The notes below the pieces were generated by a model that made no database searches, was not told the DNA's origin, and saw only the letters and a list, made by a program, of their open reading frames with translations. 42,655 bases of DNA from Chitinophagaceae bacterium (GTDB lineage Bacteria > Bacteroidota > Bacteroidia > Chitinophagales > Chitinophagaceae). Positions 1 through 11,700 of the stretch are shown here, piece after piece. Both the position numbers and the translations under genes were made by a program. Position 1 is the first letter of the stretch. Each line of letters begins with the position of its first letter. The DNA lies in contig JAIXOJ010000004.1 in assembly GCA_027486835.1 (NCBI GenBank), positions 1 through 42,655 on the forward strand. The letters are read 5' to 3'.

Positions 1-1
1 T

Positions 2-436
2 GCTAATATTAGGTACTTAGAGGAAAGGATATGTGAAAACCAATCTTTTAGAAAAGATGGATATTACTTCTGCACAGACAACACAGGAAAAATAAAATGC
101 CGCTATTTTTTTTATAATAACGGAAAGCTTTTATATGCGTTTGCCTGTGATAAAGATTTGATAAAATGTGAAAATGATTTTTTGGATTCAAATTTCCGTG
201 TCCTACAAAAAAACAACATTAATTGGACTAATTATGTTTTAAAATCCGATACTATTATTTTAGAAAGAATTTATCCTGCTCAATTTTATCCCCATTGTTA
301 CATTTATGGAAGATTAATTTCGGATTCTTCATTTGTTTTAAATAAAATAGAAGAAATAAAAGGTGAGTATAAAGATTCATTAAATGATACATTTCACTTC
401 AAACATTATTTGCCCAAGCCTGATAGTTTAAAGTAA
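2..436 (+). CDS. Partial small hypothetical protein, candidate orphan immunity protein (copy 1)
   Basis: The 5' end lies outside the window. The frame is open from base 2 to the TAA at 434-436. The product is closely similar to the complete protein at 1927-2412, sharing for instance SLNDTFHF and HYLPKPDSLK, and differs mostly in a central patch (CAQFYPHCYIYG-like versus WRNYPHNFIYG-like). No known family is recognised. The second copy is preceded by a stub that looks like a toxin C-terminus, so I infer an immunity-type lipoprotein; the signal peptide of this copy is not visible. An R1 repeat follows. The unit 1-800 (gene plus R1) is repeated at 1977-2776. Confidence 0.7.
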   Translation, partial: ANIRYLEERICENQSFRKDGYYFCTDNTGKIKCRYFFYNNGKLLYAFACDKDLIKCENDFLDSNFRVLQKNNINWTNYVLKSDTIILERIYPAQFYPHCYIYGRLISDSSFVLNKIEEIKGEYKDSLNDTFHFKHYLPKPDSLK

Positions 437-478
437 CGCAATAAAGCTCGACTGGTCAAGAGGTTCTGTAGAAAATTT

Positions 479-800
479 CCCAGCTAGCAAAAATAAAATC
501 AGGGTATTGCTAAGGCTCGCTGCTACCGCACACTTGTGGTTTGGCTTCGCTCAAATGAAACCCCACCAAGAACAAAAGCGGGGTAATATACACTATAATC
601 CTGTTGTTTCAGGCTTAGTAACAGAGCGTCAACATTGGAAGCAAAGCAGTGCCATTGATTATTTTTGTGGTTAGGGGATGCTTGAAATTGATTTTCTTAG
701 ACCATTTTATATTCGTATAAACCGTAGCGAATCCACACGTGAAACATGTGCGGTAGCAGCGAAGATGGTAACTAAGTGGTGTGAGCGTGCGGTAGTGGGG
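479..800 (+). mobile_element. R1 repeat, copy a (RAYT-derived element)
   Basis: Complete but diverged copy. It starts with a degraded terminal repeat (CCCAGCTAGC) and ends with CGTGCGGTAGTGGGG. It holds the decayed C-terminus of a REP-associated tyrosine transposase (IHYNPVVSGLV-like), interrupted by a TAG in the glycine-rich part. The 5' arm contains an ATCAGGGTATTGC insert shared with copies c and i. It ends 34 bp before the next gene's ATG. Confidence 0.8.
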
Positions 801-834
801 TTTCTCAAATGAAATTTAGATTTTTTTACTAATT

Positions 835-1452
835 ATGAATGATTTCAAAAAGATATACAAAAACCCTGAGGCTTTTATTCCATTAAATTTCTGCTTTACA
901 AAAAAATATAAACAATATCTTTTTTTTGACAGTGTCATTTTAGCCCAAAATGAATGTATTGTTTTATTGTTTGATTTTTTAAGGAGCTTATTTGAAAATT
1001 CAAAATCAAATAATGCAGATAATTGGGAGTTTTTAATACCCTTTGAACAAAGTGGCACTTACTTTTTTGAAGAAAACAATAGAAAAGAAATTGTTAAAGT
1101 AAACAAAGAACTAAGAGTTTTGAATTTTGAAGAACTAGTTGTTTGTTTCAAGTCTTTTAATAATAAGTTTTTGGGATCGGAACGAAGATTATGGTTACAA
1201 TTAATACAGACTATTCCTGAATTTTGGATTGGCAAAGATGATGTAGTAGCAGTTTTTGCCAGTTATAATAGTGAATTAATTATAGTAGCCATTGACTCAA
1301 TTTCAGATATAAATCAAACAGTTATTAATATTGAAAAATTAAAGCCATTTATGTATGACTCAATAAGTGAATACATTGATTTCTATTCTAGGCTGTTCCC
1401 AAAAGAGAATCAAGGGATAATAAAAAGCTTTGCACAACATTTTAAACAATAA
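835..1452 (+). CDS. Hypothetical soluble protein, candidate immunity protein
   Basis: 205 residues; I do not recognise a family. There is no signal peptide or membrane segment, so the protein is probably cytoplasmic. It is rich in aromatic and acidic residues (for instance SERRLWLQLIQTIPEFWIG) and has the size and look of an immunity protein. The ATG lies 2 bp after a TAA at 830-832 that closes a short frame (VSQMKFRFFY) opening exactly at the end of R1 copy a. This matches the toxin-stub/immunity arrangement seen more clearly at 1772-1909 and 18348-18425, although this stub is too short to count by itself. R1 copy b follows about 50 bp downstream. Confidence 0.7.
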   Translation: MNDFKKIYKNPEAFIPLNFCFTKKYKQYLFFDSVILAQNECIVLLFDFLRSLFENSKSNNADNWEFLIPFEQSGTYFFEENNRKEIVKVNKELRVLNFEELVVCFKSFNNKFLGSERRLWLQLIQTIPEFWIGKDDVVAVFASYNSELIIVAIDSISDINQTVINIEKLKPFMYDSISEYIDFYSRLFPKENQGIIKSFAQHFKQ

Positions 1453-1502
1453 CCATCTAGCGCAGGCCTGTTTATAACACGGATTTCTGGCGCATGTTCT
1501 TA

Positions 1503-1770
1503 CCCGCTGGCGCACGTCAAATCAACTCGCTGCTACCGCGTGCGTGCGGCGTGTGGCTTCGCTAAGATAATACCCAGCCAAGAACAAATTTCGGATTACA
1601 TAAACTATAATCCTGTTGTTTCAGGCTTAGTAACAGAGCCTCAACATTGAAAGTATAGAAATGCCATTGATTAATTTGGTAGCTAGTGTAAGCTTGATGT
1701 TGATTTTTTTGACCATTTTAAATTTGTATAAACCATAGCGAATCCAAACGTGAAACACGTGCGGTAGAAG
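1503..1770 (+). mobile_element. R1 repeat, copy b (3' end missing)
   Basis: The 5' terminal repeat (CCCGCTGGCGCACGTC), the 5' hairpin and the transposase C-terminal remnant are present, with a TGA in the remnant after CCTCAACAT. Homology to other copies stops at the CACGTGCGGTAG of the 3' hairpin, so about 45 bp of the 3' arm are missing. Directly after it the toxin-like stub 1772-1909 begins. Confidence 0.8.
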
Positions 1771-1771
1771 G

Positions 1772-1909
1772 GAGCCAGTTAGAAAATTGTTTCAAAACCA
1801 TTTGGCTCATAAAGATGGTAATACCTTTCCTATTTTCAAAGTACTTAACAATCGCTTATCTCCCTATTTTTCACATCAAAGTTCTAATGCTTATACAACA
1901 TGGTGGTAG
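1772..1909 (+). pseudogene. Toxin C-terminal stub (decapitated polymorphic-toxin tip)
   Basis: Open frame without a plausible start, encoding EPVRKLFQNHLAHKDGNTFP, then IFKVLNNRLSP and ending SSNAYTTWW with TAG at 1907-1909. It begins where homology to R1 copy b ends. Its stop codon overlaps the ATG at 1900 of the next gene. A protein tail running into the start of a small lipoprotein gene is the usual layout of an RHS/polymorphic toxin tip and its immunity gene. The toxin family is not recognised; the toxin assignment is inference from position. Confidence 0.55.
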
Positions 1910-1926
1910 ATTCCAGAAAAAAGCTA

Positions 1927-2412
1927 ATGTTATTGATATGGATTCTATCATTTAGCTGCAAGATTTTAGAGAAAAGTGCTAATATTAGGTACTTAGAGGA
2001 AAGGATATGTGAAAACCAATCTTTTAGAAAAGATGGATATTACTTCTGCACAGACAACACAGGAAAAATAAAATGTCGCTATTTTTTTTATAATAACGGG
2101 AAGCTTTTGTATGCTTTTGCCTGTGATAAAGATTTGATAAAATGTGAAAATGATTTTTTGAATTCAAACTTCAGGGTTCTACAAAAAAATAATATAAACT
2201 GGACTAATTACATTATAAAATCAGATACTATTATTCTAGAAAGAATTTATCCTTGGCGAAATTACCCTCACAATTTTATTTATGGAAAATTGATTTCAGA
2301 CACTTCTTTCGTTCTAAACAAAATTGAAGAAGTAAATGGTGAGTATAAAGATTCATTAAATGATACATTCCACTTCACGCATTATTTGCCCAAGCCTGAT
2401 AGTTTAAAGTAA
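1927..2412 (+). CDS. Small lipoprotein, candidate orphan immunity protein (copy 2)
   Basis: About 161 residues from the ATG at 1927, which gives a clean lipoprotein signal (MLLIWILSFSCK, cysteine 11 as likely acylation site). An in-frame ATG at 1900 would add nine residues and overlap the upstream toxin stub; that start would give translational coupling but a poorer signal peptide. No known domain is recognised. The protein is a paralogue of the partial gene at 2-436. A periplasm-facing lipoprotein next to a toxin tail fits immunity against a toxin acting in the periplasm or envelope; this is inference. R1 copy c and the giant RHS gene follow. Confidence 0.75.
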   Translation: MLLIWILSFSCKILEKSANIRYLEERICENQSFRKDGYYFCTDNTGKIKCRYFFYNNGKLLYAFACDKDLIKCENDFLNSNFRVLQKNNINWTNYIIKSDTIILERIYPWRNYPHNFIYGKLISDTSFVLNKIEEVNGEYKDSLNDTFHFTHYLPKPDSLK

Positions 2413-2776
2413 CGCAAAAAAGCTCGACTGGTCAAGAGGTTCTGTAGAAAATTTCCCAGCTAGCAAAAATAAAATCAGGGTATTGCTAAGGCTCGCTGCT
2501 ACCGCACACTTGTGGGTTGGCTTCGCTCAGATGAAACCCCACCAAGAACAAATTTCGGATTACATACACTATAATCCTGTTGTTTCAGGCTTAGTAACAG
2601 AGCCCCAACATTGGAAGTATAGCAGTGCCATTGATTATTTTGGTGGTAAGGGTATGCTTGAAATTGATTTTTTTTGACCATTTTATATTCATATGACCCG
2701 TAGCGAATCCTCACGTGAAACACGTGTGGTAGCAGCGAAGATGGTAACGAAGTGGTGTGGACGTGCGGTAGCGGGG
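1977..2776 (+). repeat. 800-bp direct duplication (gene plus R1), copy 2
   Basis: Second copy of 1-800. Both copies carry the same spacer after the gene stop (AAGCTCGACTGGTCAAGAGG) leading into R1. Recombination between the copies would delete the 205-residue gene at 835 and the stub at 1772. Confidence 0.8.
2455..2776 (+). mobile_element. R1 repeat, copy c (best-preserved transposase remnant)
   Basis: Full-length copy ending in GACGTGCGGTAGCGGGG, the exact inverse of the 5' terminal consensus. The C-terminal RAYT remnant is open at 2483-2677: QISDYIHYNPVVSGLVTEPQ, then HWKYSSAIDYFGGKGMLEID. This follows the usual ending of Bacteroidota Y1/REP-associated transposases (IHxNPVxAGLV..P.xYxYSSAxDYxxGKGLLEI). 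The element ends only 10 bp before the RHS start codon. Confidence 0.85.
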
Positions 2777-2786
2777 AATTTGATGC

Positions 2787-5700
2787 ATGAAAACAAAGTG
2801 CTTTTTACATTTTTGTGTCTTGTTATTGCTCTGCACTAGTGCCTGCACTACTGCCTTTGGCTACACCAATGAATCGTACATTCAGAGCCTCTCGGGTAAC
2901 TTTAAAAAAGGGGATTCTTGTGTAACTACGGATGACAAGTTTCAGTATATGCCCATGGAGGAATGGAACACCGTAACCAATCATTCAGTAACCAATTATA
3001 TTGGGTTTGAATTGCGTAACGATACCGATTATTACTACCAAGCAAAGCCATTTAAATGCACCCTGTTTTTCTCCATAAAATACTACAGTAGTAAAGACCA
3101 AGAAAAACCTACTGAAATTAACCACCTACAGTTAGTAGTAAACTATGACACGGCCACTGGAAGTTTTTATTCCGATTTCGCAAATTATCAATTTAATGGT
3201 GGGTTTAAAGTGGTAGTGGTAATCGACTCTATTTTTTCGCCAGAATATGCCGATGCTTTACCCGCAATATTTAGAGTGACCAATAAAATAATTGTGGAAA
3301 GAACCTATTTGTTTAATCCCCAACCGGTAGAAGTGCACCAAGAAAAAGCCCTTCAGCTAAGCAATAACCTACACGAACAAATCAACTCAACTTGGCATCA
3401 GGATGGGCTTTTTTCCAATAATTTGCCTACTAGTATATATGAGGGAAGCCTTACCCAAACCGAAAATGCCATCCTCCATGAGCCTTTGTACAGCACCCAA
3501 TTGGTAGCGTACCAGAACACCCTAGCCGGGGACAATATCGCTATCCAGCCATTGGTTTTTAGGGAAGCATTGTCTATACAGGAGGAAAATCAAGCGGGTC
3601 AAATGATGGCCAATGCTGCCACGCTAGAACCAGCTAACCAATCTGTCGCAAAGCCAAACTCGCTAACTGCTGTCAATAGCAATCTGGAAGAAGCAAAACT
3701 GTCGGATGCCGTTTTGAATAAAGAATTGCGGGTGTTGAATGAAACGACCAAACCAAAAAATACTGGGTTTGACAACCGCTATAGCGATGCGGTAGTTGTA
3801 AAAGGACTAACAAAGAATGATGGAAAAATTGAATTAAGTTGGGGTAGCGGAAGTACCACACCTGTAGAAAATGATATTGAATGGACTTATGTGGACATAA
3901 ACAGTAGTTTGGCCCAACAATCTTTGTCAAGTTTACCAGTAAATAGTGATAATATTGTCTCAAGTAACAGCAGTGCATATATTAATATTATAGAAGCTGA
4001 AATGAAAAACAATGCTTCTAGAGTAACCTTAACAGGAAATAGTTATTCGTTCAATCTGCCCTATCAGGAAGGCTTTGTTTTTTTTAGGATAAGAAGTGTT
4101 GGGTACAAAAATAATGTACGACAGGAATCCGCATGGACTTATGTGGATAATAGTTCTTCAAAAAATATACTGGGCTATAAAACCGATGGGCATGAAAAGG
4201 AGTTGAATTGGCAGTACAATGCCACTTTTAGTGAAGGAGGCAAGCGAAAGGAAGTAATTAGTTATTTTGATGCAACCCTACGAAATAGGCAAACGGTAAC
4301 TATTAATAACAGCATTGAAGACGTATCGGTAGTGGCAGAAACTATTTACGACAATATGGGCAGACCAACTGCTAATATTTTACCAGCTCCTACGCTTAAG
4401 CCAAGTGCAAAATCTGGCTTATCCTTTTACAGTGGAATTAATCAATTTAAATTAGGAACTACCTCAACTACCACGCAACCCAGCAATTACGAGCAATTTG
4501 GTTATCCTGCAGGGGCTTGCAATATCAGTGCAATGCCATTAGATAATGGTTTGGGTGCTGCTCAATATTATTCACCAAATAATGCTTTATTGTCCGCTAC
4601 TACCAATAAGGATATATACGCTAAAAACCTACCTAATGCCGATGGTTATCCCTTTGCGGTTACCCAATATGAAGACGATAATACTGGGCGAATTAAACGC
4701 CAAGGCGGGGTGGGGCCGAGCTTTCAAATTGGTAGTGGCCATGAAACCAAAAACTATTATGCAAAACCGATGCAGAAAGACCTGGATCGGCTTTTTGGAA
4801 TGGAAGTGGGCAATGCCTCTCACTATTTAAAAAACATGGTGATCGACCCCAATGGACAAGCTAGTGTTAGCTATATAGATGCCAACGGCAAAACCATCGC
4901 CACGGCATTGGCAGGAGTAGTACCCAACAATGTGGCCCCTTTAGCTAGTTCGGGTACTGCCGCCAGTACAAACCTCAACCAAAACCTAATACAATCTGCC
5001 GATTTTGTAAGAGATGCCACCAACCTACAAATGACTGCTACAGCAACTTTTGTTCCTTCGGTAGTGGGTTTGTACAAGTTGAATTACAATTTGGATGTTG
5101 CCAGATTGTTAGGCATAACAAACGATAATACACCTATCGCTTATTGCAATACTTGCTATTATGATTTAACCGTTTCGGTATTAGATGAATGTGGCGTACA
5201 AATGCTAGAAAATAAGAAACCGTTTATTTCAAATCCGTTTACGATTTCGCATGATGTGAATGTAAATCCTGATTTGCAATCCGGTTCACTATCATTTTAT
5301 ATCTCCGAAATTGGGGCATATCATGTCACTTACACCCTACAGCTAACCAAGGCAACTATTCAAACCCAAGAAGATTATTACATTGATAAAGATGAAAAGG
5401 TAAAGCAGTTGAAAGCATTTTTCATAGAAGAATTGAATAAACTGGATTTACGCAATTGTTATAATGATTGTAAAACTTGTAAAACGCTAGGAACTGTATA
5501 CGATCCAGATGGACAATTTGCTACGAATATTAAAAACTATTTGAAAACAAAAAAATATAAGGACGAAATAGTTTTAGACGTAAATAGTCAGTCAATTAAA
5601 GATTGGATAGCGGACGAATGGCAGTCAGCATATCAGTTGTGTTCAACCATCTCCTGTACCGTATCTCCATGCGAAGAGAAATTAATGATGTTAAAAGAAG

Positions 5701-8700
5701 ACGTACGGCCAGGGGGGCAATATGCGCTGTACAGTTATGACGAAAGTAAAAAAGAATATGCAATTCTTGTAGATGCGTCAAAGAATATTGATGAAACCAA
5801 TGTAAGTATATTGTCAAAATATAAAGACGCAGTAGTTAATAATATTTATTTTATTGATAAAAATGGAGTTGTTAAAAAAACCAAGGATTTATCCCAAAGT
5901 GAATTTATTGAAGCCTATATCAAGCACCCAGATTGGGTCAATGAATATGTAAAGTTGCATCCAGAATATTGTAGTTATGAATGGTGTGTTGCCAACGAAA
6001 GTATTTATGTTTTTGACAAAAACGTGAGAGAAAATATTGAAGATGCATCTGAAGCAATTAAACTTAACTATTACGAAAATTACAACCCAGCTTCCCCTCC
6101 CAGTAATTATAAATTATTAGAAAACGACCCTTTTTTTAATGGTACTGGCAAAGGAGTAAAGTATAGAAACGACATGTTTAGTGATTTAGCTAATTTGTCG
6201 GACATATTAAAGGTAAAAGTTCCTACTATCGCATATGTTAATGCAGCAAGCACGTCTGCGTCAATAGATAATCAACCAGCAAAAGACATTAACGCCTTTA
6301 TTGACTGGTTATTGTACTTTAAACCAACTAGTTCTGTAAAACCAACTAACAATACGCAGGATGCAAAAAACTTGGCAAATTCATGGAGCAATAAGAGCAT
6401 TGCCTCAAATTGCCGTTCCCTCAACAGGCAATGGGATTTGTTTAAAAAATACTATTTCCAGTTAAAAACAAAGTATGAGGAGCGAATAAAAATTGAAAAT
6501 GGAGGTTGCAGTAATTGTTATATCGGTAATTTCCCAGACTTGTCAAATGATTTAGGCAATTGTTTTGAAACCGCCAATCTTTTGCAAACTGTTAGCTTGA
6601 AAGATTTTGAGTTAAAAAAAGATGACGCGAATTGTAGTATTAAACCATTCAAGAACTACGCTTTTGCATGTCCAAACCCTTGCGCCAGAGTAGGGGCTAG
6701 TACTTTTTCTTGTAGCATTAAAGAAGCAAATAATAAATATGTTAATGTAGTTTACAAAAAAGGTGTTTGTCCTAAGACAGTTACAATCCCAGTAGAAATT
6801 ACAGAAATTCATTATGATGATATCTCAGGGAGTACTACAACTGTTTGGACTAAATATGTGACCTTCAATAAAGGAGAGTCAAGTGTTTTTTTAATGTACG
6901 AATGGAATCAAAGTGTTCCTTATTGTTGTGTAGTGTGCGATCCAAGTGATCCTGGTTGTCCACTAAGCGGCGATATTTTAGATGTTTTTGATTCTAAAAT
7001 TATATATAATAGTGCTATTACAGTCATAGATAATGGCCCCCCCAATACAATATCTTCTTCTTGTCATGATGATCCAAGATATCAGTTCTATATAAATAAA
7101 ATTCGACGTTTCAATGATTATGTTAATATGGAAGCAATTACCTATTGTCAAGTGGAAAATGCCCCTACAGACAATAACCAAGTAAACGCTATTGAAGCTG
7201 CCACTTTAGTAAAAATGCAAAATGAGGCAAGGGCTAACCTTAAAGGTGCTAAGGCTAATTGGATAAACGTTTTGAGAGCTTTTGTTGAAGAGGAAAACCA
7301 ACTTGACATTGATAATTCAAAAACGCCCCGATTTAATGCCCTTAGCGACTATTATACAAGTACTGGTGTGCTTAAAATCAACCAAACCATTCTTGATATA
7401 GCGGATGATTTGTACGATATAGCAGTTTACAGCATTGACCATGTCACCAAAACAACGGATGACTTGAACCCTTATAGAAATCTAATTACTGGTTCAGTTA
7501 CTGGTCATAAAAAGGTACAATTACATTCTTTTGCGGAGGTATTTGACTCTTATTTTCCCTCGGACAAAACCCTTATCAACAATGGATTCAATGAGTACCT
7601 GCTCAACTATCCTTATTTCAGAGGCAAAGTACCCATCACTGCAAACCCACTAATTGCTGATTTGAATGGCAATAATTACGACTTATGTAGCATCGTATTT
7701 GATGATGACCATTCTCTATTTAAAATTTGGAGTGCGGACAATGCTTCTACCGATATTGCTCAGTTCCATACCTACCTCAAAGGTCGTTTTGGGGATGATT
7801 ACATACTGGATGTGAATGCACTCACTGATTTGCAAACCAAATCTAGTGTCGCGTGTGCACCAAATAGAGTGTTAAACGACCCGCTAGTGGTGCCTGTAGC
7901 TTTTTTGGATACAAAAACAATTACAGCAAATGGTGCGACGACTGATGGGGTGTCTTATGGCTTGAAAGGACTTATCGAAGCGTTTAATAGCGATGCAATT
8001 TCTGCAAATCTGTCACCTAAATTAACCTATCCATCTAACCCTTCCCTGATACCCAACAAAACCTACCGGGTATTACTTACCAATTACATCAACCTCAACA
8101 CTGGGTTTGTACTCGCTTATGATGACTATTTTGGGCTGTATAAAAAAGGTGCTGGTAGTAGCGATGTATTGTATAACCGTGCAATTACCCCAGAAATACC
8201 TAACAACGATTTTGCTTGCACCCAAAATTTAATTGATCTGGCTTATTCCCACGCGGGTATTGAATATGATGCCTACATAAAAATAGAGCGAGAAAAGTTT
8301 AGGAATGAATATGTTTCCAAATGTTTGTACAACAACTGCACCGTGAATTTGGAGGGCGACTTAACCGAATACCACTACACCCTCTATTACTATGACCAAG
8401 CGGGCAATTTGGTAAAAACCATTCCGCCGGCAGGGGTGCAGTTGCTTAAAGAACCCGAATTGTCGCAACTGCCTACCATCAAAAACCTACCCCCAGCCAC
8501 TTGTACCGAGTCTGATTTTTCTAAAATTACCGCTGCTGATGCCGTAGGTATTTTTGGGCAGGTTAGTACAGCTATCGGCAACAGCCAAGCCAAAGCCATT
8601 GAATTGTGGTTGTTTCAGCAAGGCGGCACAACTAGGCAGGTACGATTTGTTACCCCAGATCATCACTATTTTTTCCAAGCAGCTATTGCCAACAAACGAC

Positions 8701-11700
8701 TGTGGGTGGAATTATACACTTTGATACCTGATGGCAGTGGGCAAATGCATATAACGCTTACCAATCAAGCATTTGCTGATATCTCTGGTTTTTCTAGTTT
8801 ACAAGATTGGGTGCATCTCGTGGCACAGACCCAAGACAATAATTGGCCAATGGCCGATGGCAACCATAGTTTGCTAGATATTTACTACAACGGCACGAAA
8901 CTAACGACCGTAGCACCCACCGGCCCCTACTTACCTTATCCATTTGATTGGACAATTGAGGCCGCAACAACAGGAGGTGGTACACAAATAACCGTACCTG
9001 CCAACGATTTTACTTGTTTAAAACACCTAAGAGTTTACAACCGAAAAGCCAAGGATGAGGAGGTTTTTGCCAATTTCTTAAATGTATGTTTAAGCCCAGT
9101 AGCCCCGCTAGATATTATTTCCGCTCCCTTAGAAGTTTGGGGTAGGTTTAATAAGCCCGATCTAAGCACCCCAGGAGTTGTTTCTACGATAGAATCAGCC
9201 TATCATTTCGTAGTGCCAGACCATAGTTTGCCCACCAACTATTATTACAACAGCCAAAACCAAGTGGTAAAACAAACCACGCCCGATGCGGGCAAATCGG
9301 AGTTTTGGTATGATCGGTTGGGCAGAATGGCGGTATCTCAAAACGCAGAACAAGCTACTAAAAACAACTTTAGCTATACGCTTTATGATGGCTTAGGGCG
9401 TATAAAAGAAATTGGGGAGAAGCAAAACGGTGGAACAATTAATGAAGAAAATGCAAGAGACGAAGCAAAATTGACAACATGGAATGCTTCTGGCAGCAGC
9501 AATATAGATGTAACCCTCACTATCTATGACGATAATGCAAGTTATGTAAGTTGGGTACCAACTGTAGTAACAGGTACCAACCTAAGAAAACGCGTAGCCG
9601 CCACCGCCTTGCTAAGTAGTGGAAACAACCCTTCGCAAAACCTAGTGGCCGCTAGCTATTATGCTTATGATATTAGCGGCAATGTGCACACCCTTTGGCA
9701 GTACAACAAGGGTTTGTACGATGTGGAAGCTGCTGCAAACAAGGTTGACCCGGGTATCAAAACCATCAAGTACGACTTTGATTTGATTAGTGGCAAGGTA
9801 AACATGGTGAAATACCAGCCAGGCCGTTGGGATCAATATTTTTACAAGTATGATTATGATGGGGAAAACAGGCTAACGGACGTGTATTCTGGCAGGGAGG
9901 AAAATAATTTATCTACTTACAAAGATGCTGGCTATCACTATTACTTACATGGGCCGCTTGCAAGAACTGAGTTTTTTAAACAAGGCACATCTGCCAAAAT
10001 TCTCCAAGGTCTCGATTATGCCTATACCTTGCAGGGCTGGGTAAAAATGGTGAATGGACAATTTTTAGAGAATGATATGGGCGAAGATGGCATGACAGGC
10101 GGGGTATTTGGATTGTCCAACAGAGACGCTTTTGGGTATAGCCTAGGGTATTTTGCGGGCGATTATAGCCCAATAGTTAGCAGCAATCCACTGTCTAATT
10201 TTAGAAATGCCTCCGATAAATCCACCGCTTCGGGTAACAACCTTTATAATGGCAATATCAGCACAGCCACCTATGCCATCCAAGGGATAAATGCAGGACA
10301 AACCACGGGCTATAGCTATCGGTACGACCAACTAAACCGATTGGTTGGCATGAACAGCCACGGCACTTTGGACATTGCCAACACTAGTTGGGGCTATTCA
10401 GGCACCAAGAGCGGCGGCAGCGATATTATAAATGCCTACAAAGAGCAAATAAGCTACGATGCCAACGGCAATATTCTTACCTACAAGCGCAATGGAGCAG
10501 TAGGCAAAGAAGATATGGACGACCTTAGCTATGCCTACAACATAGATGCTGATGGTAGATTGGTAAACAACCGCCTCCGCCATGTGAAAGATGCAGTATT
10601 AGTACCCACCAACCAAGGGGATATTGACAACCAAGGCGATGACAACTACCGTTACGACAATATTGGGAATTTAACCAAAGACGTGCAAGGGAAGATCAGT
10701 GATGTTAGTTGGAATGTGTATGGAAAAATACAATCTATAACCAAAACCGAAGGAACAACCATCAGCTATACCTACGATGCCGCAGGGCAACGCATTAGCA
10801 AGAAGGATGGTGCTGGCAAAAGCACTTTTTATGTGCGTGATGCAACGGGCAATGTGCTAGGGGTGTATCAAAATGATGCTAGTAAATCAACCCCATACAC
10901 TTGGGAAGAGCAACACCTCTATGGCAGCGGCCGATTGGGTATGCGTACACCAATGATTGCGCCTTCGGCTACTTATGCTTACGATGTTGCACAAGATGCC
11001 ACGGTTACGCAAACAGGTAAAAAACTGTTTGAATTGACCAACCATTTGGGTAATGTATTGGCTACTATCAGTGATAAGGTTAACCAAGTTGTTATTGGAA
11101 CGAAATCCTACACAACTGCCGATGTGGTAACTGCGCAGGATTATTATCCATTTGGTATGGCGATGCCGGGGAGGGGGTTTCAATCTACTGCTGCTGGGAA
11201 GTATCGGTATGGGTTTAATGGGCAAGAGAAGAGCGATGAGATTGGAACTGGCTTTACCACTGCCCAGTTTTGGGAATATGATAGTAGGATTGGGAGGAGA
11301 TGGAATGTAGATCCAATTGATTTAGTTAGTATTAGTAACTATTCTGTAAATCAAAATAATCCGTTAAAATATTGTGATCCTTTAGGTAATTCCCCTGGCG
11401 ACCCAAAGACATATAAGGTGAAAAAAGGTGATAACTTAACTAAAATATCAAAAAAGGTTGGAGTTGAAGTTAAAGATTTGGTTAAAATGAATCATATTAA
11501 AGATAAAAACAAAATTAATCAGGGTGATGTGCTTAAAATCAACCCAGAGGTGGATTTTAAAGATAACCCTAATGGCGGATATTCTAATCCTAATAAATCA
11601 GAAGGGACTGAGATTCACATTGAAAATACTATTTCAATTGGTATGCAGTTTCCATATGGACTAGGAGCAGAAAATGAATTAATAACGAGTGGGAAAGCTC

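Larger units (their letters stand above)
1..800 (+). repeat. 800-bp direct duplication (gene plus R1), copy 1
   Basis: Bases 1-800 align end to end with 1977-2776, covering the lipoprotein-like gene, the shared 40-bp spacer after it and the R1 copy. The gene ends and spacers are nearly identical, while the middle of the gene and parts of the R1 copy have diverged. The left boundary is outside the window, so the true unit may be longer. Confidence 0.8.
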
